Assembly (NCBI RefSeq): GCF_030813915.1
Contig: NZ_JAUSUJ010000017.1
Span: 1 to 64,000, forward strand
Origin: Rhodoplanes tepidamans
Lineage (GTDB): Bacteria > Pseudomonadota > Alphaproteobacteria > Rhizobiales > Xanthobacteraceae
Length of the DNA: 64,000 bases
Direction of reading: 5' to 3'
Below, piece after piece: positions 37,441 to 46,440 of this stretch. The notes below the pieces were generated by a model. It did no database searches and had not been told where the DNA came from. It saw nothing but the letters and a program-made list of their open reading frames with translations. The translations under genes were made by a program, and so were the position numbers. The first letter of the stretch is position 1, and each line of letters opens with the position of its first letter.

Positions 37441-38328
37441 TCACAGATGATAAAGCCGCACCGCGTTGTCGTGCAGCACCGCGCGCCGCTCGGCCGCGCC
37501 GCGCTCGGCGAGCGCCGTCCGCACCGCGTCGACGATCGCGCCGTAATTCGTCCACAGCTTCTCGATCGGGAAGTTGGAGCCCCAGACGCAGCGCTCCGGG
37601 CCGAACAGCTCCAGCGTCTCGTGCACGATCTCGGCGATGTGGGCGGGATCGTTGCGGCGGACGAAGGTGCCGAGCGCCGACAGCTTGGTGCTCACATTGG
37701 GCGCGTCGGCGAGGCGCCGCATGCCGTCGCGCCAGGCGCGGCGACCCTCCGGCGAGCGATCCTCCGGCATCCCGGCATGCTCCAGCACCAGCGTGACGCC
37801 CGGGAAGGCGCGGGCGAGCGCGGCGCCGTCCGCCATCTGGCCGGCGAACACCTGCAGCTCGAACAGGAAGCCGAAATCCTCCAGCCGCGCGAAATTGCGC
37901 CGGAAGGCGGCGTCGTTCATCACGTCCGGGCGCGGCGCGAAGCGGTACAGCGGGTTGTCGTGCCAGTGCAGCTGCTGGCGCACGCCGCGCATCCGCGGGC
38001 AGCGCGCCTGCGCCGTCATCACGTCGGCGGCGTCGTCCGCGGTCAGGTCGACGAAGCCGACGATGGCGTGCGGCCAGCCGGTGCGGTCGGCGACCGACTG
38101 GACCCACTCGACCTCCTCGACGGCGCCGGCCGGGGCCCAGTTGGTCTGGACGTAGACCGAGCGGACGACGCCGCAGCCGTCGAGATCCTGGAGGAACTCC
38201 TCGATCGGGTAGTCGCGCTTGATCGGCTCGTAGTCGCCGAAGATGCGCGGCACGGTCGGGCCCTGCAGCCAGGGCTGGTCGGCACGGCGCCAGATGTGAT
38301 GATGGGCGTCGACGATCGGTTCGACCAC
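37441..38328 (-). CDS. Amidohydrolase-2 family lactonase-like protein
   Basis: TIM-barrel hydrolase of 295 residues related to L-fuconolactonase and 4-sulfomuconolactonase-type amidohydrolases. The N-terminal metal motif is VDAHHHIW. The usual barrel motifs follow: QLHWHDNPLYRF, VLEHAGMP, a late YVWGSNFPIEK-like block with the conserved Asn, and a C-terminal TALAERGAAERRAVLHDNAVRLYHL. The family acts on sugar lactones or aromatic lactones. I chose the GTG at 38328 because it puts the metal motif at residue 7; there is no clear ribosome site. It lies 104 bases downstream of chrA on the same strand. Confidence 0.85.
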   Translation of the reverse strand: MVEPIVDAHHHIWRRADQPWLQGPTVPRIFGDYEPIKRDYPIEEFLQDLDGCGVVRSVYVQTNWAPAGAVEEVEWVQSVADRTGWPHAIVGFVDLTADDAADVMTAQARCPRMRGVRQQLHWHDNPLYRFAPRPDVMNDAAFRRNFARLEDFGFLFELQVFAGQMADGAALARAFPGVTLVLEHAGMPEDRSPEGRRAWRDGMRRLADAPNVSTKLSALGTFVRRNDPAHIAEIVHETLELFGPERCVWGSNFPIEKLWTNYGAIVDAVRTALAERGAAERRAVLHDNAVRLYHL

Positions 38329-38432
38329 GGGAGGCGTCCTTGCGGGGCGGGAGGGCACGCGGCGGAGCGGACGGGCGAAGGTCGCAACGAAAGCGAAAAC
38401 GACGGCGGGTGTCGAGCCGCGGCCGGCGCGGA

Positions 38433-39656
38433 TCAGACGAGCGCGAGCAGCGCACCGGCGCCCGCACCGAGCAGCACGACCAGCCATGGCGGCGCCGCCC
38501 AGGCGGTGAGCAGCAGGAACGCCGCGCCGGCGAGCGCCACGTCGGTGCCGCCGTGGATCGCCGCGGTCCACACCGGATCGTAAAGGGCGGCGAGCAGGAT
38601 GCCGACCACGGCGGCGTTGACGCCCTTCAGCATCGCCTGGGCGGCGGCGCGCCGGCGCAGCGCCTCCCAGAACGGCAGGGCGCCGATCACCAGCAGGAAG
38701 GACGGCAGGAAGATCGCGGCGAGCGCGACCGTCGCGCCGAGCCAGCCGTTGGGGGCGGGACCGGCCACGGCGCCCAGATAGGCCGCGAAGGTGAACAGCG
38801 GTCCCGGCACCGCCTGGGCGGCGCCGTAGCCGGCCAGGAAGGCGTCGTTGCTCACCCAGCCGGGCGGCACCACGGCGGCCTGCAGCAGCGGCAGCACCAC
38901 GTGGCCGCCGCCGAACACCAGCGACCCGGCCCGGTAGAACGCCTCGACCATGGCGGCGAGATGCGATCCCGTCGCGGCGGCGACGAGCGGCAGGCCGGCG
39001 AGCAACATGACGAACAGCACGAGCGAGACGATGCCGGCGGTGCGGCCGACCGTCAGCGGCAGCGCCGCGTGATCGGGCGCGTCCGTCTCGCGCGGCAGCA
39101 GCACGAGGCCCGCGAGGCCGCCGAGCAGAATGGCGCCGATCTGGCTCCACGCCGACGGCATGGTCAGCACGATCGCGGCGGCGATCACGGCGAAGGTGGC
39201 GCGCCGCCGGTCGGGCGCGAGCGCGCGCATCATCCCGAGCACCGCCTGGGCGACGACCGCGACGGCGACGATCTTCAGCCCGTGCAACCAGCCCGCCCCG
39301 GAGACGTCGCCGAGCGCCTTCACGCCATAGGCGAACAGGACGAGCGCGATCGCCGACGGCAGCGTGAATCCGGTCCACGCCGCGAGCGCGCCGGGCAGGC
39401 CGGCGCGCGAGAGGCCGATGGCGATGCCGACCTGGCTCGACGCCGGCCCGGGCAGGAACTGGCAGAGCGCGACCAGATCCGCATAGGCGCGGTCGTCGAG
39501 CCAGCGCAGGCGGGTCACGAAGGCATCGCGGAAATAGCCGAGATGCGCGACCGGGCCGCCGAACGAGGTGAGGCCGAGACACAGGAACACGACCAGCACC
39601 TCGGCGGCGGTGCCGCGCGTCGCGCCCGTCGCGGCGGCCGGCTCGTCCGCGTTCAT
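38433..39656 (-). CDS. chrA: Chromate efflux transporter ChrA
   Basis: Long-chain CHR-family protein of 407 residues. It has two homologous halves: the first holds LTSFGGPVAHLGYFRDAFV and the VALCQFLPGPASSQVGIAIGL motif, the second SLVFGGGHVVLPLLQAAVV and GYGAAQAVPGPLFTFAAYLG. Each half has about six hydrophobic segments. Such proteins extrude chromate. The gene has no ChrB regulator beside it. The opposite-strand small gene starts 121 bases upstream of its ATG. Confidence 0.93.
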   Translation of the reverse strand: MNADEPAAATGATRGTAAEVLVVFLCLGLTSFGGPVAHLGYFRDAFVTRLRWLDDRAYADLVALCQFLPGPASSQVGIAIGLSRAGLPGALAAWTGFTLPSAIALVLFAYGVKALGDVSGAGWLHGLKIVAVAVVAQAVLGMMRALAPDRRRATFAVIAAAIVLTMPSAWSQIGAILLGGLAGLVLLPRETDAPDHAALPLTVGRTAGIVSLVLFVMLLAGLPLVAAATGSHLAAMVEAFYRAGSLVFGGGHVVLPLLQAAVVPPGWVSNDAFLAGYGAAQAVPGPLFTFAAYLGAVAGPAPNGWLGATVALAAIFLPSFLLVIGALPFWEALRRRAAAQAMLKGVNAAVVGILLAALYDPVWTAAIHGGTDVALAGAAFLLLTAWAAPPWLVVLLGAGAGALLALV

Positions 39657-39776
39657 TCGGAACCCTCTCGGCCGGAACCCTCTCGGCGCGCCCCCGTTGG
39701 CTCAGCGACCGAGGCGTCGAGCGATGCCGCCGTCGGTCCGGCTTCAACGGCTCCGACCGGCACAGGGAGAAGCACC

Positions 39777-39986
39777 ATGGCGAGCGCCGCCGACAGGGAT
39801 CCCCGGCAGCATACCCAGAAGATGCAGAAGGCGTTGACCGACATCAAGAATCATCTACGCGAGGACATCCACAAGGTGGACGAGCCGCAGCTCAAGGCGA
39901 TGTTCGAGACCTCGGCCGAGGTGCTGGAGGGACTCGCCAAGGCGTTCCGCGACTACGAGCAGAAGAACGAAGCCGCGTGGCGCTGA
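39777..39986 (+). CDS. Small acidic-basic helical protein of unknown function
   Basis: Hypothetical protein of 69 residues: MASAADRDPRQHTQKMQKALTDIKNHLREDIHKVDEPQLKAMFETSAEVLEGLAKAFRDYEQKNEAAWR. This is a nearly continuous amphipathic helix, so it may act as a helical dimer or adaptor. A good AGGGAG site lies 7 bases before the ATG, which supports translation. It resembles short proteins found in Hyphomicrobiales, though I recognise no family. It is convergent with the fumarylacetoacetase-family gene. Confidence 0.65.
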   Translation: MASAADRDPRQHTQKMQKALTDIKNHLREDIHKVDEPQLKAMFETSAEVLEGLAKAFRDYEQKNEAAWR

Positions 39987-40069
39987 TGTGACGGCCGGCT
40001 CCGCGCCGGCGACCGGCCCCCGAAGGGGCTTCGATCGTCGCGATGCGGTCGCGGCGCCGGTTGCTGGCG

Positions 40070-41008
40070 TCACGGCCGGATCAGCCGGTTTCTCAGCACG
40101 CCGATCTTCTCGATCTCGAGCTCGATCACGTCGCCCGAGGACAGCGTGCGGCCGAGCTCGTGGGCCGAGCCGGTGCCGACCGTGCCGGAGCCGATGATCT
40201 CGCCGGCATAGAGCGTCTCGCCGCGCGAGACGTAGGCGAGGATGTCCCAGAACGTCCAGTGCATGTCGGCCGAGTTGCCGCCGCCCCAGCGCTCGCCGTT
40301 GACCCGCACCTCCATGGCCAGCGCGTGCGGGTCGCCGATCTCGTCGGGCGTCACGATCCACGGGCCGAACACGTTGCCGGTGTCGAAGTCCTTCCCCTTG
40401 GCCGGGCCGAGGCCCGCCCGCATCTCGTCGAACTGCACGTCGCGGGCGCTGAAGTCGTTGTAGATGGTGAAGCCGAACACGTGGGCGGGCGCGTCCGCCA
40501 CGGCGATGTCCTTGCCGGTGCGGCCGATCACGCAGGCGAGCTCGAGCTCGTAGTCCATCCAGTCCGAGAAGGACGGCCAGATCACGTCGGCCTCGTGGCC
40601 GACCACGTTGAAGCGGTTGCACTTGTAGTAGACGGGGTGCTCGTACCAGACGTCCGGCATCTTCTGCGGCCGGCCGGTGCGCTTCGCCACCTGGTCGCGG
40701 CTGTTCCTCACATGCGCCTCGAACGCCATGCCGTCACGGAGCTGGCGCGGGATCGGAATCGGCGCCAGGAACCGGACGCCGTCGAGATCGTCCACCGCCT
40801 CGGTCGGCCACTCGCGCACCAGTTCGTCGACGCGCGCGAGCCCGGGGGCCGCGGCGTCGATCAGCGCGAGCATGTCGCCGAAGGTCGGATCCGGCCGCTT
40901 GAACACCGCCTCGGCTGCCGCGGCGAGATCGAGCACGGCGCGCTGCTCGAGGTCGACCACGCCGAGCCGCGGACGCTTCCGAAGGCCGATGAAGGTGGCG
41001 AGTTTCAT
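40070..41008 (-). CDS. Fumarylacetoacetate hydrolase-family protein
   Basis: Enzyme of 312 residues of the FAH family that cleaves or hydrates dicarbonyl aromatic-catabolism intermediates. The metal-binding region shows the acidic motif in WMDYELELACVIG and the FGFTIYNDFSARDVQ block. VFGPWIVTPDEIGDPHALAMEVRVNGE and the C-terminal GEIIGSGTVGTGSAHELGRTLSSGDVIELEIEKIG are classic. Fusion with other domains is absent. No catabolic operon is beside it. Confidence 0.92.
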   Translation of the reverse strand: MKLATFIGLRKRPRLGVVDLEQRAVLDLAAAAEAVFKRPDPTFGDMLALIDAAAPGLARVDELVREWPTEAVDDLDGVRFLAPIPIPRQLRDGMAFEAHVRNSRDQVAKRTGRPQKMPDVWYEHPVYYKCNRFNVVGHEADVIWPSFSDWMDYELELACVIGRTGKDIAVADAPAHVFGFTIYNDFSARDVQFDEMRAGLGPAKGKDFDTGNVFGPWIVTPDEIGDPHALAMEVRVNGERWGGGNSADMHWTFWDILAYVSRGETLYAGEIIGSGTVGTGSAHELGRTLSSGDVIELEIEKIGVLRNRLIRP

Positions 41009-41182
41009 GTGAGATCCGCCCGGCGGGCAGGGGTCGGAAGGGCTAGCCCGGTCGCGGACGCTAGCACGCTCCCGCGAGGTCTCGAAAGCACCCCGGCACC
41101 GTCGCGCGCACTCGTGTTGCGGTCGTCGTTAAAAGTCATGATCGACCCGACGGGCGTCGGTCGTGCGACCGCCGCCCGTCGA

Positions 41183-41947
41183 TCACTCGACCGGCACGTC
41201 GAACGGCTCGGTCGGCGCACCCGGGGCGTGATACTCGAAGTGCCACCATTCCTGATCGTAATTGGTGAAGCCCTCGCGGACGAGCGCCCGCAGGAGCCGG
41301 TCGCGGTTGGCCCGCGCGGCCGGCGGGATGTCGCGCCGGGCGGTCGCGCTGGTGTCCGAGAAGCAGTCGAAGGCGGTGCCGAGGTCGAGGCTCGATTCGC
41401 GGGCGCGGCCCTCGAACGGCCCGTCGCAGGCACCCCCGCCGGCCGGCGTCGGCAGCGGCGGATCGTCGAGCCGGACGAGACCGAGATCGACCGCGATGCC
41501 GAGTGAGTGCTTGGAGCGCGTCGCGATGTAGCCGAGCGCGAACAGCCGCGACTTCTCCAGCGCCGGGTAGAAGACCGGCTTCATCTCGTCGCGGCCGGGC
41601 GCCTTCGCCCACTCGGCGAAGGCCTTCACGGCCCGGACCGGCCGGTAGCAGTCCCAGACCTTCAGCCGGTAGCCCTCCGCGGCGAGCCGGGCCTGGGCGC
41701 GGGCGAGCGCCTGCGCGGCCGGCCGCCACAGGATGCACTCCGCCGCGCGATAGCCCGGCACCGGCGCGCCGGTGAAGTTGAACGGCCCGGCGTAGCGCAT
41801 GTCCTGCAGGATGTCGGGCGCGACCTCGCGCAGCCGCACCAGCCCGCCGGGAAGCGGCTCCGCCGCGGCAGCGGGGGCTCCGCCCGACCAGACGATCGCG
41901 AGCCCGAGCGCCGCGGTCGCCGTCAGTCTCGTCGCCTTCCGCTTCAT
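41183..41947 (-). CDS. Exported M15 D-Ala-D-Ala dipeptidase (VanX/DdpX-like)
   Basis: Zinc dipeptidase of 254 residues. A signal peptide (ALGLAIVWSGGAPAAAAEP) predicts periplasmic location. Domain marks: ILQDMRYAGPFNFTGAPVPGY near the N-terminus, YRLKVWDCYRPVRAVKAFAEW, the zinc motif SKHSLGIAVD and the catalytic Glu and His in QEWWHFEY. These match VanX/DdpX, which hydrolyse D-Ala-D-Ala. Export points to peptidoglycan recycling rather than vancomycin resistance; no vanH/vanA is present. ATG 41947 gives the signal peptide at the normal place. Confidence 0.9.
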   Translation of the reverse strand: MKRKATRLTATAALGLAIVWSGGAPAAAAEPLPGGLVRLREVAPDILQDMRYAGPFNFTGAPVPGYRAAECILWRPAAQALARAQARLAAEGYRLKVWDCYRPVRAVKAFAEWAKAPGRDEMKPVFYPALEKSRLFALGYIATRSKHSLGIAVDLGLVRLDDPPLPTPAGGGACDGPFEGRARESSLDLGTAFDCFSDTSATARRDIPPAARANRDRLLRALVREGFTNYDQEWWHFEYHAPGAPTEPFDVPVE

Positions 41948-42059
41948 GTCGTCCGCCCCGCTCGTCCGGCCGCGACCGTGGTCGCCGCCGCGGAGACTAC
42001 GCCGATCGGGCACGGCGGCAACAGGCGGGGCGGCCGCGGCGGCGCCAGTGCCGCTTGGC

Positions 42060-44180
42060 TCAGGCGAGCAGCGCCGCCATGATGCGCTCGCGGCTGAGCG
42101 GCAGCGCCCGGATGCGGGTGCCCAGCGCCCGGGCCACGGCATTGCCGATCGCCGCCGCGGTCGGCCCCATGGCGGCCTCGCCGACGCCGAGCGGCGGATC
42201 GCGGGACTCGCCGACCAGCCGGATCTCGATCTCCGGCATCTCGGAGAAGCGCAGGATCGGGTAGTCGTCCCAGTTGGTGGTCGCCACCTTGCCGTCGGCG
42301 AAGCGCAGCTCCTCCTTGAGGGCCCAGCTCGCCGCCTGGATGATGCCGCCCTCGAGCTGGTTCTTCGCCCCGTCCGGCGTGATCACGAGGCCGCAGTCGG
42401 CGGCGCCCCAGATCCTCACCAGCCGCACCGCCTCGTCGACCTCGACCTCGGCGGCGACCGCCATGTAGGCGGCGCGGTTCTTGTAGCGGCCGAAGCCCAG
42501 CCCGAGCCCGCGGCCTTCGCCGCGCGGCGCGTCGCCCGGCCAGCCGCACATCTCGGCGGCCGCCTCGATCACGGCGCGGGCCCGCGGATCCGACATCAGC
42601 GACAGCCGGTAGGCGACCGCGTCGGCGCCGGCCGCCTCGGCCAGCTCGTCCATGAAGGACTCGATGGCGAAGATGTTGGCGTAGGCGCCGAGCCCGCGCA
42701 GCGACGAGGTGCGCAGCGGAACCGGGTCGACGGTGCGGTGGATCAGCCGGTGGAACGGCAGGTCGTAGAGCGCGTAGCCGTTGCGGGTGGCGCCGCCGCC
42801 GGCGGCGTCGGGATTGTCGTTGCGGATCACCGGCTGCGGCGGCGGGTCGGGCAGGGCCTCGCGGCTGCGGAAGCCGTGATGGCCGTGCGAGCCGGGACGA
42901 TTGCTGTGCACCGGGCTGGCAATGTCGATGGTCCAGCTCGCCGGCCGCCGGTCGGGCCCGAGCACGGCGCGCAGCCCGATCACCATGGCGGCTCCGAACG
43001 GGGCGGCCATGAACTCGTCCTCGCGGGTGAACAGCACCCGGACGGTGCGGCCGGGCCGGCGGGTCGCGAGAAAGGCCGCGTCGAAGGCGGCGTCGTCGGC
43101 GGTGTTGTGGCCGTAGCAGCCGGCCGCCTGCCGGTGCAGCACCGTCACGGCGCCGTCGAGCCCCAGGCAGCGGGCGAGCTGCTCGCGCAGCGCATAGGGA
43201 TTCTGGGTGTGCGACCACACGGTCAGCTGGCCGTCCTCGAAGCGCGCGAGCGCGCAGGACGGGCCGATCGAGCCGTAGGTCTGGAACGGCCGCCAGTAGG
43301 TCGCGCTGACGACCTCGCCGTCCTCGCGCTCGGGCGGCGTGCCGGTGTCGACGACGCGGGTGCGCGACGGCTGCGCCAGCACCCAGTCCGGGCTGTTGGT
43401 GTCGTCGGGCAGCGGCGTGCCGCCCTCCCACACCGCCTTCTCGCGGGCGATCAGGGCGGCGCGCTGCACGGCGAACTCGCGCTCGCCGAGGAGCGCGGCG
43501 AAGTCGCCCTCGCGCAGGATCTCGATCGGGAGACCGGCGGCGCGGCGCACCGCCGCCTCGTCGAGCGACGCCAGCCGGGCGTCGCGCCACGGCCGGTGGA
43601 CGATGCGGGCGTGCACGAGGTCGGGCGCCACCATGTCGTGGATGAAGCCGCGGCCCTCGATCTTGGCCGGCAGGTCGACGCGCGGCAGGTCGGTGCCGAC
43701 CACCCGGTACTGGGTCGGCGACTTGGCCGGTGCGCCGCCGGTGGCCGGCCGGGTGAGATCGATCTCGGCGGCGAGCGACCAGTAGTCGTGGCCGGTGTCG
43801 CGGCCGTCGCGGCGCAGCCGTCCGTCCTCCACGACGAGGCTCTCGGCCGGGACCCCGAGCCGGTCCGCTCCGTGGGCGAGGAACAGGGCGCGCACCTCGG
43901 CGCAGGCGAGCCGGATCGCGGCGCCCGACATGGCGACCGAGGTGCTGCCGGCGGTGACGCCCTCGTTCGGGCCGCCGGATGTTTCTCCAGAAACAGTTCT
44001 GATCCGGCTCGGGGCGACGTCGAGCTCCTCGGCGGCGATCTGCACCAGCGCTGTGAGGATGCCCTGGCCGATCTCGACCTTGCCGGTGGAGACCCGCACC
44101 CGGCCCTCCGGCTCGAAGCCGATCCAGTCGGACAGCAGCGGATTGTCGATAAGGCTCTGCGGCAGCGTGTTCGGGATCAT
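42060..44180 (-). CDS. Molybdenum hydroxylase large subunit (xanthine dehydrogenase / isoquinoline oxidoreductase type)
   Basis: Molybdopterin-binding subunit of 706 residues. It starts with the Q-loop-like VRVSTGKVEIGQGILTALVQIAAEEL that holds the cofactor, then GETSGGPNEGVTAGSTSVAMSG, the substrate-site HRQAAGCYGHNTADDAAFDAAFLA, and a late catalytic Glu in LGVGEAAMGPTAAAIGNAV. The layout is IorB-like (single-subunit molybdenum part). No Tat signal is visible, so it is probably cytoplasmic. It is coupled to the FeS subunit by an ATGA overlap. The substrate (aldehyde or N-heterocycle) cannot be told, and no XdhC-like chaperone is nearby. Confidence 0.88.
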   Translation of the reverse strand: MIPNTLPQSLIDNPLLSDWIGFEPEGRVRVSTGKVEIGQGILTALVQIAAEELDVAPSRIRTVSGETSGGPNEGVTAGSTSVAMSGAAIRLACAEVRALFLAHGADRLGVPAESLVVEDGRLRRDGRDTGHDYWSLAAEIDLTRPATGGAPAKSPTQYRVVGTDLPRVDLPAKIEGRGFIHDMVAPDLVHARIVHRPWRDARLASLDEAAVRRAAGLPIEILREGDFAALLGEREFAVQRAALIAREKAVWEGGTPLPDDTNSPDWVLAQPSRTRVVDTGTPPEREDGEVVSATYWRPFQTYGSIGPSCALARFEDGQLTVWSHTQNPYALREQLARCLGLDGAVTVLHRQAAGCYGHNTADDAAFDAAFLATRRPGRTVRVLFTREDEFMAAPFGAAMVIGLRAVLGPDRRPASWTIDIASPVHSNRPGSHGHHGFRSREALPDPPPQPVIRNDNPDAAGGGATRNGYALYDLPFHRLIHRTVDPVPLRTSSLRGLGAYANIFAIESFMDELAEAAGADAVAYRLSLMSDPRARAVIEAAAEMCGWPGDAPRGEGRGLGLGFGRYKNRAAYMAVAAEVEVDEAVRLVRIWGAADCGLVITPDGAKNQLEGGIIQAASWALKEELRFADGKVATTNWDDYPILRFSEMPEIEIRLVGESRDPPLGVGEAAMGPTAAAIGNAVARALGTRIRALPLSRERIMAALLA

Positions 44181-44695
44181 GCGGTTCCCTCGTCGACGAG
44201 GCCGTCCATGGCGGCGCCGGCGCGCCGGACCGCCCGGACCACGCGGTTGTGCACGCCGCAGCGGCACAGATGGCGATCGAGCGCGTCGAGGATCTCGCGC
44301 CGGCTCGGCCGCCGGTTCCGCTCCAGGAGGGCGGCGCCCGAGATCATCATGCCGGACAGGCAGTAGCCGCACTGCCCGGCCTGCTCGTCGAGCAGCGCCT
44401 GCTGCAGCGGATGCAGGCCGCGGCCGCCGCCCAGCCCCTCGACCGTGACGATGCTGCGGCCCGCGAGCGCACCGATCTCGCGCGAGCAGGAGTAGACTGG
44501 CTCGCCATCGATCAGCACCATGCAGGCGCCGCACTGCTCCTGGCCGCAGCCGAATCGCGTGCCGACGAGGCCGAGCTCCTCGCGCAGCACGGCGAGCAGC
44601 GGGCGGGTCGGATCGCCGGCGAGGCGCACCGGTGCGCCGTTGACGATCAGAATCGTTTCGGTGGTGTCGTCGGCGGTTGCGGGCGTGGTCGTCAC
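44177..44695 (-). CDS. [2Fe-2S] subunit of molybdenum hydroxylase
   Basis: Ferredoxin subunit of 172 residues. The plant-type cluster is FGCGQEQCGACMVLIDGEPVYSC; the second, helical cluster is QCGYCLSGM and HLCRCG. These are the eight Cys of the family, so both clusters should form. A GTG start is used, as no in-frame ATG lies nearby. Its stop overlaps the start of the large subunit. There is no FAD subunit, which fits the two-subunit isoquinoline or aldehyde oxidoreductase type that passes electrons to a cytochrome or quinone. Confidence 0.92.
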   Translation of the reverse strand: MTTTPATADDTTETILIVNGAPVRLAGDPTRPLLAVLREELGLVGTRFGCGQEQCGACMVLIDGEPVYSCSREIGALAGRSIVTVEGLGGGRGLHPLQQALLDEQAGQCGYCLSGMMISGAALLERNRRPSRREILDALDRHLCRCGVHNRVVRAVRRAGAAMDGLVDEGTA

Positions 44696-44937
44696 GATGA
44701 GACCGTGGTTTGGGAACCGAGGTTCGCGGGAGGAGGGCGGCGCGTTGCGGGAAGACCTCGATTATACGGACGCGAGCGGTCACGGCAAATGCGGCCGATC
44801 GCGCCGGGCGGGGTTTCGGCCTGCGCCATCTTCTGCTACCGAGGGATTCGTGCTTCCGCCGGGCGCGGAAGTCGTTCGTTTCGCGTTGCCGCTCGAAGCA
44901 CCTTCCGGCTTCGACGATGAGACGACGGAGTTGGTTG

Positions 44938-45297
44938 ATGCGAGCACGTTTGGCTGGGGCCCTCGCACTGCTTCTGCTGGTCGGCGGATGCGGGTTCTTC
45001 GACATGCAGCCACAGAAGGGCGACAAGGGCGATCCCGGACCGCCCGGGCCGGCGGGGCCGGCCGGGCCGGCGGGTCCTCCGGGGCCGGCGGGGCGCGGCA
45101 TCGGCTGGCGATTCGCCGAGTTCACCTGCCAGACCGCCGCCTGCTCGGCCGCCTGCGAGCCGAACGAGCGGCTCATCAACGCCTTCGCGGTCAATCCGGC
45201 CGGTACCGTCACGTTCGACGACGAGCGCACCGTCATCTACACGCCGCCGAAGCGCGGCCCGTCCGGCAAGCTGGTGCTGGTCTGCGTGGTGCCGTGA
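44938..45297 (+). CDS. Collagen-like lipoprotein
   Basis: Lipoprotein of 119 residues. The signal MRARLAGALALLLLVGGC ends in a lipobox (VGGC) with Cys18 as the acyl site. Residues 28-54 carry nine Gly-X-Y triplets (GDKGDPGPPGPAGPAG and so on), a short collagen-like stretch. The rest (RFAEFTCQTAACSAACEPNERLINAF...) has four close Cys and a beta-rich C-terminus ending LVLVCVVP. It should be anchored in the envelope and may trimerise through the collagen-like part. A GGAG site lies 6-7 bases before the ATG. Its function is unknown. The upstream 242-bp gap shows no gene. Confidence 0.8.
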   Translation: MRARLAGALALLLLVGGCGFFDMQPQKGDKGDPGPPGPAGPAGPAGPPGPAGRGIGWRFAEFTCQTAACSAACEPNERLINAFAVNPAGTVTFDDERTVIYTPPKRGPSGKLVLVCVVP

Positions 45298-45323
45298 CGG
45301 CGTGAGAGCGTCGCCGGCGGACC

Positions 45324-46178
45324 CTAGGCCAGCGCGAGCAGCGCCAGCGCGGCGAGCGCCGCGGCGAGGCCGAGGCCCTTGCGGGCCGTCATCGCCTCGC
45401 CGCCGAAGCCGATCCCGAGCAGGGCCGCCGGCACGAAGCCCATCTGGGCGATCGGCACGACGACGCTCGCCTGGCCGGCGGCGAGCGCGTGCACGAAGAA
45501 CAGGAAGGCGGCCGACAGCACCACGGCGGCAGGCACCGCGTGCCGCCACAGGCCGGGCGGCCAGCGCAGGCTCCGCTCCACCGTCGCGGTCGACAGCGTC
45601 GCGAGGCTGGCGAACACCATGGCCTGGGCGGCGACCAGCGACGCCGGCGGGGCGCCGCCGAGGCTGCCGAGCTTGTGGCAGAAATAGCCGGCGCCGGCCG
45701 CCACGGTGGCGACCAGCACCTCGGCGAGCGATCGCCCGGCGAGCCTCCGGCCGCCGTTCGACGCCGGCGCAGCACCGAGCAGCAGCGGCACGGCGACGAG
45801 CGCCAGGGCGAGCCCGCCCGCCTTGGCGGCGGTCAGCGGCTCGCCCAGGAAGGCGATCGCGAGGACGACCGTGACCACGAAGCCGAGGCGGAAGATCGGC
45901 CCGTTGACGCTCACCGGCCCGGTCCGCAGGCTGCGGGCGAACAGCAGGAAGCCGACGAACAGGAACAGCCCGGCGAGATTGCCCCACAGGGCGGCGCCGC
46001 CGACCGTCAGGGTCCCCGTCGCGGCGGCGAACAGAATCACGAACGGGCAGAACAGCCAGGCCTGGCCCATCAGGAAGTGATGCGCCGCGACGCCGTCGCG
46101 GGCGGCGCGGCGGTAGATCCAGTCGCCGACCCCGAAGCAGATCAGGGCCGCGAAGGCACAGCCGGTCGCGGTCGTCAT
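45324..46178 (-). CDS. EamA/DMT-family permease
   Basis: Membrane protein of 284 residues with ten hydrophobic segments in two EamA halves: the first ends LARSLRTGPVSVNGPIFRLGFVVTVVLAIAFLGEPLTAAKAGGLALALVAV, the second FVHALAAGQASVVVPIAQMGFVPAALLGIGFGGEAMTARKGLGLAAALAAL. This is the drug/metabolite transporter fold. The ATG at 46178 gives the first helix at the normal place; longer frames upstream are Arg/Gly-rich and unlikely. Convergent with the collagen-like lipoprotein gene. The substrate is unknown. Confidence 0.88.
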   Translation of the reverse strand: MTTATGCAFAALICFGVGDWIYRRAARDGVAAHHFLMGQAWLFCPFVILFAAATGTLTVGGAALWGNLAGLFLFVGFLLFARSLRTGPVSVNGPIFRLGFVVTVVLAIAFLGEPLTAAKAGGLALALVAVPLLLGAAPASNGGRRLAGRSLAEVLVATVAAGAGYFCHKLGSLGGAPPASLVAAQAMVFASLATLSTATVERSLRWPPGLWRHAVPAAVVLSAAFLFFVHALAAGQASVVVPIAQMGFVPAALLGIGFGGEAMTARKGLGLAAALAALALLALA

Positions 46179-46440
46179 CCCCGGCTTTCGCGCATCAGCT
46201 TTGCAGACAAGGCATACGGCGTCGGTGGGGGCACGCCATCCCGCGCTGCGGCAGCTCTTTTCGCCGTGCCTACCCTTTGCAATTTCCAAATCCCTGTCGG
46301 ATGATCGACACCTGCGACCGAACGGATCGCCAATTCGCCGCCAAACGCGGCGCCGGCTCGGGCGGCCGCCCGCGTCTCTCCGCGAGAGACCACGGGCGAC
46401 CGCGTCGCTGCCGACATAACAACATGAGGAGCGAAACGCC

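Noticed and set aside
37441-39747. One long minus-strand protein of 768 residues
   Set aside because: Only its last 295 residues are a real amidohydrolase. The rest is the wrong frame of chrA.
42060-45236. Molybdenum hydroxylase of 1058 residues
   Set aside because: The first 350 residues are the wrong frame of the FeS subunit and include antisense of the collagen-like gene. The real start is at 44180.
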